DNA of 64,000 nt from Scleroderma bovista (Eukaryota > Basidiomycota > Agaricomycetes > Boletales > Sclerodermataceae), in contig JAYMGJ010000119.1 of NCBI GenBank assembly GCA_037178675.1, forward strand, positions 1 to 64,000. Reading direction: 5' to 3'. Of this stretch, positions 45,521 to 56,629 are shown in pieces. The notes beneath the pieces are model-generated. The model had not been told where the DNA came from, ran no database searches, and saw only the letters and a program-made list of their open reading frames with translations. Every line of letters starts with the position of its first letter. Within the stretch, counting starts at the first letter, position 1. Both the position numbers and the translations under genes were made by a program.

Positions 45521-47817
45521 TTAGGTTGAGTTCTTACTTGTCAGAGCCTGATAGAATTGGATGATCGAGACCACCTCCAAAGGTGGCAAGAAATTGTTGA
45601 CACACAGTACCTGGATCGTTATCAAGCGGTCAACGTTGTATGTGCGAACAAGAACTCCTTACCAGGAGCCAAGTCCTGAGCGCTGTTAATCCTGCAGCCT
45701 GATGAATCATCTTCCAGTTCTCTTTTACGAATGCCTTGGTGCCGTTGAAGTAGTTTGCCATGAACTTGTTACTAGTCACGCAAGGTAGGTTATTGGCCAC
45801 ACTGCTGAATAAAAACCTACCGATTCAAAAATATCCATCGGTTCCACAGGGCTAACATCACCTTGTCTTCATCCAGGACGTCATCGAGCTCAAACAGCTC
45901 CTCCTCTCTGTCAACTATGAGCCACGAAAGAACCCCAAAAGGCTCTAGGGAGAGTGTATTCAACATATCGTAGATGCGAGGTCCCCCGGGACGGCACGAA
46001 TACATGCTACCGTCCGCAGACTCGGGCAGATAGGGAAAAGCTGCCGCGGGCCCAAAATTGTCCACAGCGCGCGGGGTCGCCCTGTCTGACAGAGGTTCTA
46101 TTTTTGGCTTCGTATCTTCTGCAATCGGAGTAGCTGAAGGGGCCGGAGATGATTCAGATGTGGCAGCGGACCCGGGCGAGCTCGAAATGCGAATTGGTAG
46201 CTTCTCGGCCACCTGCAGCCTGGTTTTTGGACCGACATTTGCATTAGTTGAAGCAGGCTGTGGCTCTGGGTTGATGGGTGCCGATCTCCTCAAGGGCCAA
46301 GGCTTATTAGATGGAGATCACGATTCTGACAAAATGACCTACGGAGTTTTCTCCAGGATAGGAATCACGAGAGACAAGGTACTGTATGTCTGAGTAGCAT
46401 TGAGACATGGGATGCAAGCTTGGGCTCCTTATGTACTTACTGCATCCCATGTAGCCTTCACCTCTGGGTGATCCCAGCGAAGATGCATGTCAAGGATCGT
46501 GTGGTTGTTGAACTGACCATGCAGATTACACAGAGAACACATCCAAGAATGAACTCGTGTTTCTATCACACCGTTTGCAGTCTTCTGTTGCTCTTCGATG
46601 CTGCCGAGTTGGCGAGGATATGACACGGAAACTGGATGAAGCAGAGGTTCCTTTTTGAGGGGATTGACGCCAATCGATCTGCACCTAGATTTGAATCCCG
46701 CTCGAAGATTGCGGAGCAGGAATGGTGGTCTTGGCGCGGTTCGCTCTGGAGCTCTCTCGGTTACATCATCTTGTTCTGCATCATCAACTGCACTGTCGTG
46801 CATGCTAATATCGCTATCATCGTAGATTGTAATGTTGTGTTCCTCAGCTTGATGTAAAGTGTCGGGCATCTCAGCTTCGTGTATCGGGTTCGCTGGTCGT
46901 CGCCCAGACTTGACACCAAATTGGAACTTCCTCGCAGCCTTGAACGGCCCACCCTTTGGCGGCCTGAAAGGGATGTGAGAGTGTGAGAACAGCTATTAAT
47001 TTGGTCATACCCTAACGTTTCCTCGATCGGACGTTCAGACTCGCTTAGACTGTCATCCTCCGACGAGGAGTCCATTCCTGGAGACACGAAATGTCCGCCA
47101 ACGAGATGGGTTTTGTTGTGTCGTGCGCGCTCCGGGCGGCTCCCGACGAGGTCTGGTTGCACCTGACCCTGCCTGGAACGCCCAGCAGCGTTTCGCGAAA
47201 CACTTTTCCTTACAGCGCCATCCTGAATGAATTCTTTGCGGGAATGCCTGCTTGACCACAATATACGCTCGGCAGTCAATAGATAACAGTGTTGCGTTGA
47301 ACGGGTGAGCCGGTCCTCAAGGAGATCACCTAGGGTTCGTCAATGATTTGGATCTCTCAGGTAGTGAGCAGACATGTACGTGAATGGTAAATGCTAGTTC
47401 TTCCATTTTGACCTAAAGGAAGGAAGGAAAAATCAGTATTCGGTTAAACGTGTGATCAACACAAGACATGCAATGCTCCCAAGAGGTTGTGAAATCCTCG
47501 TCAGACAAAACGGCGTCATACTCGATCTGAGGCCAGTACTATGCATATCTCGCAGAAAACTTACCTTGTCTTGTATTCACACGTCTTAGAGTGGCATCGA
47601 CTTGCCCCACTCGAGCTTGGGGTTGAGCTCGGCTCTGGCGACTCTTACTCGGGGTTTCGTCTTCGTCCGATGAAGGAGAAGGGACACGGAATGCCACTTT
47701 CTTGGATGTTTTTGCTACAGTCGTTTTCGGCCTGGAGTTGCCTTGGTTGTCAGCTGCACTAGTGCTGCTAAACTGCTTTCTTGCTGCCTTCATTGCCACC
47801 CTTGGATTTCCAGCCAT
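45521..47817 (-). CDS. SUZ12-like Polycomb protein (VEFS box)
   Basis: PRC2-type subunit needed for H3K27 methylation, in the nucleus. Exons: 47817-47581, 47526-47463, 47412-47380, 47329-47011, 46963-46441, 46389-46369, 46302-45821, 45771-45663, 45610-45521, giving 625 aa. A C2H2 finger WMCSLCNLHGQFNNHTILDM..H lies near residue 350. The VEFS box spans SWLIVDREEELFELDDV, EDKVMLALWNRWIFLNRNKF, MANYFNGTKAFVKENWKMI and HQAAGLTALRTWLL, then VLCVNNFLPPLEVVSIIQFY. The N-terminal part is basic and disordered. Exons 3 and 6 (33 and 21 nt) are least certain: between 46389 and 46303 the reading has stops and only a GTGATT..AATAAG intron keeps frame. Basidiomycetes vary in having PRC2, so this is informative for the lineage. 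Confidence 0.84.
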
Positions 47818-48578
47818 TCGGTCCGTGTACGTTCAGGATGTGGTGATACTCAAGAGCCAAAAGGCCCGTCAAAGGGCACGTGTTGTAGCAAAATCAATGG
47901 CTTCAAGAATCTTGGATCGCTGATTATATCGGATGCTAGTGCCAGAATGACCAACGCGGCAAGATCGACGTGCTTACGGTTCAGACTTGTGAGGTTTCTA
48001 GTGGTACAACAGAAGTAGAAGACAACCCGAAAGGCGCCCAATCAACGCGGATTACAACTGGCCTCGTGTGCGAGAATCCAGTCGATTTTTGAAGTCATTG
48101 TTACATTTGTTGAATCGTTGTAGTTTGAATATCAAGCTGTGTTGCGAGCGACGATGTAGTGAAGTACTGGTTATTAGAGACGCCTGCACACTTGTTCAGG
48201 AAAATGAACTACTCCGCACAAACTCGGCAATACGACAAAATTATAAAACCTCCATCGATTCTTCAAGACAATCGTGGACTCGAAATGCCGCCTGCGTCGG
48301 CAGAACCCTTGCTTGACGAATTGAATTGGAATGGCGAAAGTCAACTACAGTTATCCAAGGAGTACAATTTGCTTACTACTGAAGTGTATTGAAAGGTAAC
48401 ACTTCCAAAGAAGGCAAAAAGTTCAGTCGTAGGACCTCACGATATAACCAAGTCCCAGAACCCTTGTCAAGCAAGGGAATTCCGTCAGGTGCGCAAACAA
48501 ATTAGCTCCTATGTCTGCATAACAATCCTTTTATGAAGTGATGCATTGGGACAAGCCATCTCGGAGTACGATGCACAA
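47818..48578. other. Intergenic, no assigned gene
   Basis: Upstream of the SUZ12-like gene and downstream of Nop12, both on the minus strand. Short open stretches near 48068-48392 (+) match nothing I know. Confidence 0.45.
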
Positions 48579-50434
48579 TCATTTTTTTGCATTCCTCTTG
48601 GCCACGCTCTTCTCGCTGCGTATCCTCCCTTTATTTGTCTTTCGTGAAGACGAACCACCTTCCTTCCGCACTGCGGCAGGCTTTCGCACTCTCTCCTTGT
48701 TCTTGCCCTTGGGAGAGACACCCTGTTCAGCAAGTGACATGCGTGCCTTTTTCTTGGCTATCCTCCGCGCACGACGGTCAGCGTCTGCGGCCTTAGCTTT
48801 CTTGCGCTCTTCCTTGGACATGTGGATCAACTTTTCACCTAAGGAAGGGTCACCCTTGGGAACCATAGGTGTTGACGAGTTGACAGGTTTCCGCGGGGGT
48901 TTTGAGGCAGCCGTATTCAAAGAAACAGAACCGCTCTGAATATTTTTGCATCGTTGGACCCTCAGCTTCCGCTTCGCAAACTTTAGTTTATCCGGTTCCA
49001 GTGCCAGGACCTCATCCACACACGTGCGATCCTAGAATAGCGTTACTGACCTGCGTCGAGGATGCACATACATGATAACCTACAGCAAACTGCACATATG
49101 CGAAGCCTTTCCCCAGTTGGGTGTCCCTATCGCGTATCATTCGGACACGGGTGACCCATGCTTTGGGCTTCGCCCCGTCTGGGGATGATTCATTGACGGG
49201 CGGTCCGCGCTCTACATTGATGAGACCTTCGAAGAATACGCGCAAGTCGTCCTCTTTGCTGGCAAAATCAAGGTTCCCCACGAAGACGGTCAGTTTTGGA
49301 TCCCCGATAGCTGAGCTGGTTGATGCCGTATTTGTCGACGAAGCAACGGCATCAACTCGGAGCATACGGTCCATGAACACGGTTCCATTGCACTTTTCGA
49401 CGGCGAGCCTGACGGCTTCGAATGGATCCATCATGGGAGGAGGAGGAGGAAAATTGGCTGGCCGTGATTCTGGAGAGATCGGATATGCGAACACAATATA
49501 GGCGTGGACGGAATCAGCGCTGGAATGGATGTCATGGTTGATGAATGCAATCTTTTTCTTCTGACCAGGTGTAAGGAATTTCTTCTCCTCAGCTTTTGGC
49601 GTATCATCTTTGGAATTTGCCTCCAGCCACGCCAACGCACGATCTCGTTCGTGCTGACGAACTTTTTTCTTGTCACTAGAGGTGTTCCCATCCGATGGAA
49701 GTTTTGATGTCGGTGTCTGGAAAGGGATGGAACGAAAACGCATGGACTCGATTTTAGCCGTTGGAAGATATGCTAGAATATGCTGGCGCAGTTGTTTCTG
49801 TGAGGGCTGAGAGGATGGCAACCTTAACGAGACATAGACAAGGTAGTGCTCCACTTACGCGCGTCTGTGCGACCTCAGGAGGTACATTTCCAATAAATAT
49901 AGTACGAGCATCCTTTTGCTCCTGCGTCTCGTCCGGCGGCACAAACTTGTGCCTCTTGCCTCCAGCCTTAGGTTCATTGGCACGAAGAGTCTCGTGAACC
50001 AAATTCGATGGGCCGTCGCTAGCGTCTCCATCCGAATCCGATGGATCTTTGCTGGCAAGCTTGGAGCTCCCCGCCTTGGTCGTCTTGATGTCTAGATTCT
50101 CTGGTTTGAATTCCACGATGCTCACCGTTTTCTTCAAACGAGGTCGTCGCGTTTTAGTATCATCGGATTTGTGCTCGGTCGTTTCAATCCCTGATGATTT
50201 GGACCGTTTCCCTTTGGATTCTTCAACATGACTTTTAGATTTCCGTTTCCTTTCATTTGATGGTCCTGCGGTAGAGGAAGGCTCCTCGGTTACCTGCAAA
50301 GGGTCATTCCTCGCTGTGTGAGAAGGGCCTAGGACACATGATACCTGAGTTTTAAATACGGCATCAAGATCCTTGTCCAAGGATTGTTTCTTGCCAGATT
50401 CCTTGGCCCCGAGTAGGAAGGACGTTAAACTCAT
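48579..50434 (-). CDS. nop12: Nucleolar protein 12 (Nop12/RBM34-like), RNA-binding
   Basis: Nucleolar RNA-binding protein involved in pre-25S rRNA processing. Exons: 50434-50345, 50293-49859, 49797-49084, 49031-48579, giving 563 aa. It starts MSLTSFLLGAKESGKKQ. A Lys/Ser/Glu-rich N-terminal region is followed by RRM1 (ARTIFIGNVPPEVAQTR..KQLRQHILAYLP), a long insertion (KKFLTPGQKKKIAFINHDIH) and RRM2 (KLTVFVGNLDFASKEDDLRVFF ... LGKGFAYVQFADR). The tail is very basic (KKKARMSLAEQGVSPKGKNK), as in Nop12. The first RRM interrupted by an insertion is a family trait. A tRNA gene sits 94 bp upstream on the opposite strand. Confidence 0.9.
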
Positions 50435-50527
50435 GTTGTGTACGATCAGATTCAGGTTGTCCACAATAGAAATAGGCGTTTTCCCGCTGTTACGGTTGAT
50501 GAGTAGCAGTCGTCGATCCTTCTGCAA

Positions 50528-50623
50528 GGGTGCGTAGCGCAGTGGTAGCGCGTATGCTTTGCATTCAATCGCCTAGCGATTGGAGGTTGTATAAGGTCCA
50601 GGGTTCAATCCCCTGCGCATCCA
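50528..50623 (+). tRNA. tRNA-Ala(TGC) with 24-nt intron
   Basis: Acceptor arm GGGTGCG (50528-50534) pairs with CGCATCC (50616-50622) with one G-T wobble, and A73 follows. D stem GCGC/GCGC; anticodon stem TATGC (50553-50557) pairs with GTATA (50589-50593); anticodon TGC at 50560-50562; intron 50564-50587 lies one base 3' of the anticodon, the canonical place; T arm CAGGG-TTCAATC-CCCTG. Box A TAGCGCAGTGG and box B GGTTCAATCC are intact. Confidence 0.95.
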
Positions 50624-50626
50624 ATC

Positions 50627-50633
50627 TTTTTTT
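50627..50633 (+). terminator. RNA polymerase III terminator of tRNA-Ala
   Basis: A run of seven T residues begins four bases after the discriminator base, the usual Pol III stop. Confidence 0.85.
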
Positions 50634-50697
50634 CTCTCTTTCCCCGCTTCCCGTGGCCGAACCACTAGCCAGACCTTAGCAAGGACTAGCCAGTATA

Positions 50698-50914
50698 CTA
50701 GAGCTTGTATGGAGCCAGCTCTTGCTACATAGTGCTTATGAGGCCTGGTACAGATGTGATTCTCCCTTGCTAGACCCGGGACGGACGCGATACCCTCTTG
50801 CTACAGTCGACTCCCTCATAACTGATACTACCCCTTCATTTGACTTGAAAAGGGTATCGGTTTTCAGGGAGTATCGAGTCGACTGTATACTATACTAGAT
50901 CTAACAAGCTCTAG
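50698..50914. repeat. Inverted repeat flanking a small MITE
   Basis: CTAGAGCTTGT at 50698-50708 is the exact reverse complement of ACAAGCTCTAG at 50904-50914. The arms surround the 82-bp element at 50804-50885. This may mark a larger palindromic element into which, or next to which, the MITE inserted. Confidence 0.5.
50804..50885. mobile_element. 82-bp MITE with Tc1/mariner/pogo-like ends
   Basis: Ends CAGTCGACTC and GAGTCGACTG are perfect 10-bp inverted repeats, and the arms stay partly complementary inward (CCCT.ATAAC.GATAC against GTATCGGTTTTCAGGG). The element is bounded on both sides by TA (50802-50803, 50886-50887), the target duplication of Tc1/mariner and pogo-type transposons. No coding capacity. 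Confidence 0.7.
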
Positions 50915-51264
50915 ACAGTAATAGAATCGCCAGATGCAATCCTCCGAGGTTTGCTTAGCAGGTCTGATCAGACTTGGGGCTTTTGCTGATTGCGGAATTC
51001 TTGTTCCGCTCCTTTATACTGTAAGCGTCAGAATATGGTTCCTTGGCTGGCACGGCCCGTTGACGTTCGCAATCTGTCTTGAGATCATGGGACAGACACT
51101 GCGACCCATTGCTCCTTTGCAGCTTCTGGGAGATGGTGGCGATTTCCAGCCATTTCACGGGTCGTTGTACCGGCAGTGAAGAGGGGGGGGATACGGTGTG
51201 ATGTATAGAGCAGTACCATCACACAGCACACTTCAAAGCGCGCATGAAAATTTTGGTCTATCGA

Positions 51265-52005
51265 CTATAATACTATGGTGCAACTTGCTGTAATAATTAC
51301 ATACGTCGGAGGCCCAGCCGAAATGGAGGACACAGCAATTTGATTGATTTGAAGGCGCACCATGTGTGACCAGTGTGGCATCTTCAGACCATTCACACCA
51401 CTGTAGGCTCCAACTTCGTGTCCGGACTGTATTACCTGCCAAACAATATGCTGGCTTAGAGGGAGGACTATCATCCATTGAACTGTTGAGTCATCCTTTA
51501 AAGCGACCTCTATCCAGTTTTCCGCACGGATGATACTTACCATGGAGGGGCACCTCGTGCGAGCCAGGTTGCCATCAGCTTTGGTCCCCAGCTCAAACAC
51601 CTATGGGATTGGAATTTTGACTTCAGATGTCGGTAAGTGACGGCGAGTTCCACTAAATGTTGACAGTCCGCTCAGCCCCACTCATCGAGCGCCCGATCAC
51701 CAGTCCATTTCCGTTTTTCAGTACCGCTGCTGTTGTCGCTCTTGAGCGGATCTATGGCGTAAGAAGTACACTTGAACGCCGCATTCGGACAACTATAACC
51801 TGCGATTGGATCGGTGACAGGGAAAATGGACGCCAGTAAAGACAGCGGTGGTTAGCAAAAGAGGTACTGCTGCCAGTATTCGCCGGCGTCTTGACCTTCC
51901 GCAGCTCAATTCGGAGACTTCGTCACCACATGTCGCTAGAGCGGCCGTCAAAGCTTCCTGGACCATGTCGAGGTACCAAGGTATATATAGTATGCCTTTA
52001 CCCAT
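51265..52005 (-). other. Unassigned minus-strand coding blocks
   Basis: Two blocks look coding but fit no family I know: 51265-51600 (VFELGTKADGNLARTRCPSM then likely intron GTAAGT..GGCAG, then QSGHEVGAYSGVNGLKMPHW and VRLQINQIAVSSISAGPPT) and 51793-52005 (VQEALTAALATCGDEVSELS, then a hydrophobic AAVPLLLTTAVFTGV). They may be exons of one gene for a membrane or secreted protein. I cannot connect them with consistent phases. Confidence 0.3.
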
Positions 52006-53723
52006 TCATTTCGATGTTCGCGTGCACGGCGAGCAAGTTGTTGGGATCGAAGCAATTTGAGTTTGGCTTCGATGTGCCTGCTATACCTGGTATTTGAAAT
52101 AATGGCGGTAGACATACTATCGTGGCAAGGCTAGATCTCCCTGAAGAAGACACTACTTACAGTAACGATTGAACGACCATTCGCCTTGTATCACAGCTGT
52201 AAAGTGAGAGTGAATTCCGCCATCGTTTTGGTGAAGGCTTATCCCTTTCGAGAACTCGGGCCTGACTCCGATCGCTCTGCCGCGGAAATGGCCAGGAAAC
52301 CTGACCGGAAGTGGACTGAATGATAATCGATAAAGGGTCGGTGGGTGCATGTCAGCAGCGTGTGCCAGTTTTGAGCACTGATAGGGTCTGCACGTCATTC
52401 AGCCACCGCAGACTTCGGAAGTAGGTGAAAAGGCAAGCACAATTGAAGTTGCTTACCAGTAAATAGAGCATCTGGGCGTTTCGTGGATTGTGCAACCTTT
52501 GGCTGCCACATTCTACATATGGGCAGCTCCAACACTTCAAGCCCAAGGCACAAATGGTGTGCCTCACTTGAGCCAAGAAAACCGTCTGTGGTAAGTCTAT
52601 TTACGTTAGTCTTCCGGTTATGATAAGTTCCTTTCAATGCCGTTGACTGACCTTACGTGGAAGTGTAGAATACCCGAAGTGGTGAAGCAAAGGGACGTTA
52701 ACCTCTCCTTCCAGAGAAAATGGGGAAGCTGGAGAATCGTTTAGAGCCGCTAAGCACGCAGAAATTAGAAGGCAGTGCACCGGTGGAGTGAACTTACTGT
52801 TTTTCCTGCCTTCAGCGTCTTTGCGTTGTCAAAGTAGCTTTGCATTCAGTTCCGCACCAAGGAAACCGCTTACACAAATATCCCCATTTATCAGGCTATT
52901 CCTCTAAGCGGCGGGGTGGGGACGCCGCCCTCGATAAACCAAGCTCAAAAATGAGGTCGCTGCCATCCAGATGACCAAAAGGTGTTGACAGATAAACGAC
53001 CAAGACAACTGGGCTCCACTGATTGATGTTGCTAGGAATCGATATAGCATCGATGTCTATAACTGTGGTCGTCCATTTCTTGTTGGTTCCAAGGTGCCTT
53101 TCTCAGATAACACACAAGGAACCCTATCTTTGGTCCGCTCTACCAGCGGATCCGGCGAGCTATAAGTGTCTTTCTCCCACCCAAATACCCCGCCCGAAGT
53201 ACCTCTAGCGTAACATACACATTATACTACTGACTTGTCCCCCTTTCATAGAAATTGTTCGGACCAATTAACGCACGCAATCAGGTCACCCCTCCACTGA
53301 AGACCCCTACATAGATGATCTACAATCGATATATAGTACGGCTTTATGGCACCGAATCTTAGCACTATTGTTTGTTGGTAGTGGTAAGTAGAAAAATTTA
53401 GAATTATCTCTCTCTCCCACCCAAAGACAAATGGGTTTCCTTCACAAAGTTGCTGGCACGCTGACATAATATCTAAAACGCCGCTTAATAGATGATTACT
53501 AATTTCGGAATTTCACTTTCTGACCCGATGTCCGCAAGTGCCTGGCTTGGATTTAAGGCAAATTACATATTTACTCGAAGCCCCACTCAGCCCTTCGTCT
53601 ACTTTTCACAACAAGCAGACTACCGTCGCTCACGACTCGCGTTGGCCCACTGGCCCGCTCTCCTCACGACCTGGACATTCACCCCTAATATCTACCCTGC
53701 CTCCTTAACTGTTTCTGGACGTC
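52006..53723. other. Intergenic, no assigned gene
   Basis: A minus-strand stretch at 52153-52360 (RGRAIGVRPEFSKGISLHQN) looks mildly coding and may belong with the blocks at 51265-52005. The remainder up to 53723 is the antiporter promoter side with nothing recognised. Confidence 0.35.
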
Positions 53724-56629
53724 ATGCCGTTTCACCCGGTAAGTCGTGTGCATGGACCCCATTCCCTCAGAGGCCCATCTCATATCTCACAGTTCAGTGT
53801 AACAATTCCTCATATTATCTATGCATGTCTGGGTGGCTTCGTTGTTCTGGTAGGTCTCCATGTCTTTCTCCTAATTTCCCAGTGGTGTAAATTTACTCTC
53901 GACTTTCAGTTTGGGATGTTCTCGTTGTTCTTACGAGAGAAGGTCGGTATGAGTTCGTATCCGTTAACGACTGCTCACAGCAGTACAGCTCTATATCGGC
54001 GAAGCTTGTTGGGCATTCCTCTTTGGCGTCATCATTGGTATGGCTTTCTCCGCATTTCGCGCAGCTTTTATCCCCCATACCTCAACGGTCGTGATGCAGG
54101 TCCTTATGGTGCCGGTATTTTTGATCCGCGTGGGTGGGCAAATCACAACGAGCATGTGACCAACACCATTACTCTCGAGTTTACTCGAGTTGTCCTGGCC
54201 ATCGGCGTGTTCGCCATCGGAGTTGAGCTTCCAAAGGCATATATAGCCCGTCATTGGAAAAGCCTGCTCTTCCTTCTCTTTCCGGTGATGACTTGGGTGG
54301 GTTCGGTGTTCTCCAAATCTATCCGTTTCCACTTGCTTAATCAGGATAGGGGTGGTTTGTTTCTGCAGGATTGATCTACGCCTTCATTCCGGGCATCACG
54401 TTCTTATCAAGCCTGGCCGTAGCTGCATGTCTCACACCCACTGACCCTATTCTTGCTGCGGCAGTCGTTGGTGGCAAGTACGCCGACAAGCACGTCCCCG
54501 CACACCTCCGCCACCTCTTGGCTGCCGAAAGCGGTTGCAACGATGGCGCAGCCTACCCCTTCTTGTTCATATCGTTATATCTTATTTTGGATTCCACTAC
54601 TGGACACGCTCTTCAGGACTGGTTCCTCCTCCTTTGGCTTTGTGAGTCCCTATATCATTTGTCTTCTCCCCTCGTCTTACTATTTTTTTTTTCCATTTAG
54701 ACCAGATTATACTTAGTGTAGTATTTGGGTCACTCCTTGGTTACGGTTTCCGCCACCTCATGAAGTTCTGTGAGCGCAACGACTTGATCGACCGCCAGTC
54801 GTATGTTGCTCAGTACGTCTCGCTCGCGTTTCTGACTATTGGCATCATGACGATGCTGGGGTCGGACGACCTCCTTGCGGCATTTTTCTGCGGGACCGCT
54901 TTTGCTTGGGATGGGTTTTTCAACCGTCAGACAGCAGAGTCGGTGTTCAGTTCAGTCATCGACTTACTCTTCAATGTCGCTGCATTCGTATACGTGGGTG
55001 CATGGATGCCCTTTGATAGCTTCAGCAACGCGACTCTGACGCTGAGCGTGTGGCGGCTTACTGTGATCGCCATTCTGGTCTTGCTATTGAAGAGACTGCC
55101 CATCATGATCATGTTGTACAAGTTCATTCCCGACGTCAAGACTCTACGTGAGGCCGTCTTCAGCGGTCACTTTGGACCAATAGGTATCGGTAAGTCGTGA
55201 AGATGCAGTAGCCGGAACAGCTATAATGAACTTGTTGATATCTAGGGGCTGTGTATATCTCAACTTTAGCTGTTGAACTTCTCCCCAATCCAGCCAACCC
55301 CCCAGCCAATCAAACTGAATTTCTGGCATCTACAATCCAACCCATCGTAGCGTTCATGGTGCTTTGTAGTGTGACAATACATGGACTATCGATCCCCTTC
55401 TTCTCCCTCGGTCGCCGTGTCCATTCCGTGGGATCGCGAACATGGTCACGTCACGCTTCCGCCATTCCTGAGTGGGCAACCCAGACCAAGCACATCACCC
55501 GTGGACAGGATGTTGTTATCAATCGGGACCCCATCAGCACGATGGAGAAGGGTGAGGGTGCCGTCTCAATCGTGGAGAGTAAACGCAATCTCCAACCATC
55601 GGAGGAAGGTGGACCAGACGTCATTGAAGAGAGTCGGTTTTCGCCCACCGCAACATTGGCTGAAGAAGAAAGCATAAAGGAATATCCACCCGATGGCACG
55701 GAAACTGCGTTGGAATGGAGAGAAGGGTCGCACAAAATTATAGAAAAGCGAGGTGGCCCTGGACAGGAGGTAGGCCCTCTATTGTTACTTTCATACATCT
55801 ATCTTACATTTATACACAGGTCGAAGTTGAGGTTGTTTGCAATGCGTTTGACTCCGAACAAGAACACATCTCTTCCTTCTTCAAGGGGCGAGACGGTACC
55901 GCCATGCAGATGGCTCGAGCATACCTCAGCGGCCTTCGCCACGGTAGGGAACGCATCCGAAGGGACTTGAAGGAGGCTGGACAGGACATCGAAGAAGGTA
56001 TTCGTAAGGTGAAAAAGCAAGCATCCCACATCATCTGCTCTCCAAGTGGTGAAAACGGTGACAAGCCCGCTGTGCAAAACAATGACGACAGAGAAGGCAA
56101 GGTCTCAGCCACGTGTCATAGTCACGGAGGTTCTACTCCACCAATAATACAGCATGAAGACCGCAGAAAACGTCCACAGTCTGCTGGAGCAAACATGCCT
56201 TCGGAACGTGCAGATGTTAAGCCGAGCAGGAAGATCCTTAGCCGACGAGCATCTATCAGCGGGGGAGACTCTTCTGGTCATGACACACCTCCTGCCCACA
56301 CAAGCCGAGAATATGAGGATGCGACGGGGGACAACGACCGAGGACGCAGTGCACATACTCGTCAGAACACGGATCAGTCTGCTCATCGATCTGTCAAGCA
56401 TAGGCGGTTGGAATCACTAAAGTTCGAGCAGGCTTCCCGAGAAGCGTCGCCCGCTCGTTCGGTGCGCTTCGCAGATACAGAGGGTAGAAATGGCACTACC
56501 ACCCCGCGGAGTGCCACGTTACAAAATGATCAATGGTCCCAGGCGAACCAGATCAGCGATTCACCACAAGAGGACGAAGAGTCCACAAGGGGACGAGTCA
56601 CTTTTGAACTTCCTCCGCCGACACGGTGA
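53724..56629 (+). CDS. nha1: Na+/H+ antiporter (Nha1/Sod2-like, CPA1 family)
   Basis: Plasma-membrane exchanger exporting Na+ (and K+) for protons, important for salt tolerance. Exons: 53724-53738, 53793-53849, 53910-53942, 53989-54037, 54100-54296, 54350-54641, 54701-55189, 55246-55769, 55820-56629, giving 821 aa. It starts MPFHPFSVTIPHIIYACLGG. Conserved stretches: LYIGEACWAFLFGVIIGPYG, AGIFDPRGW, the transport motif CLTPTDPILAAAVVGGKYAD, HVPAHLRHLLAAESGCNDGA, and SDDLLAAFFCGTAFAWDGFF. About 12 hydrophobic segments precede a long, charged, disordered cytoplasmic tail (about residues 430-821), typical of fungal Nha1. The first exon is only 15 nt, supported by the phase and the family N-terminus. 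Confidence 0.92.

Noticed and set aside
55451..55798. Minus-strand open frame opposite the antiporter tail
   Set aside because: Shadow of the coding strand; the plus-strand frame continues the Nha1 protein.
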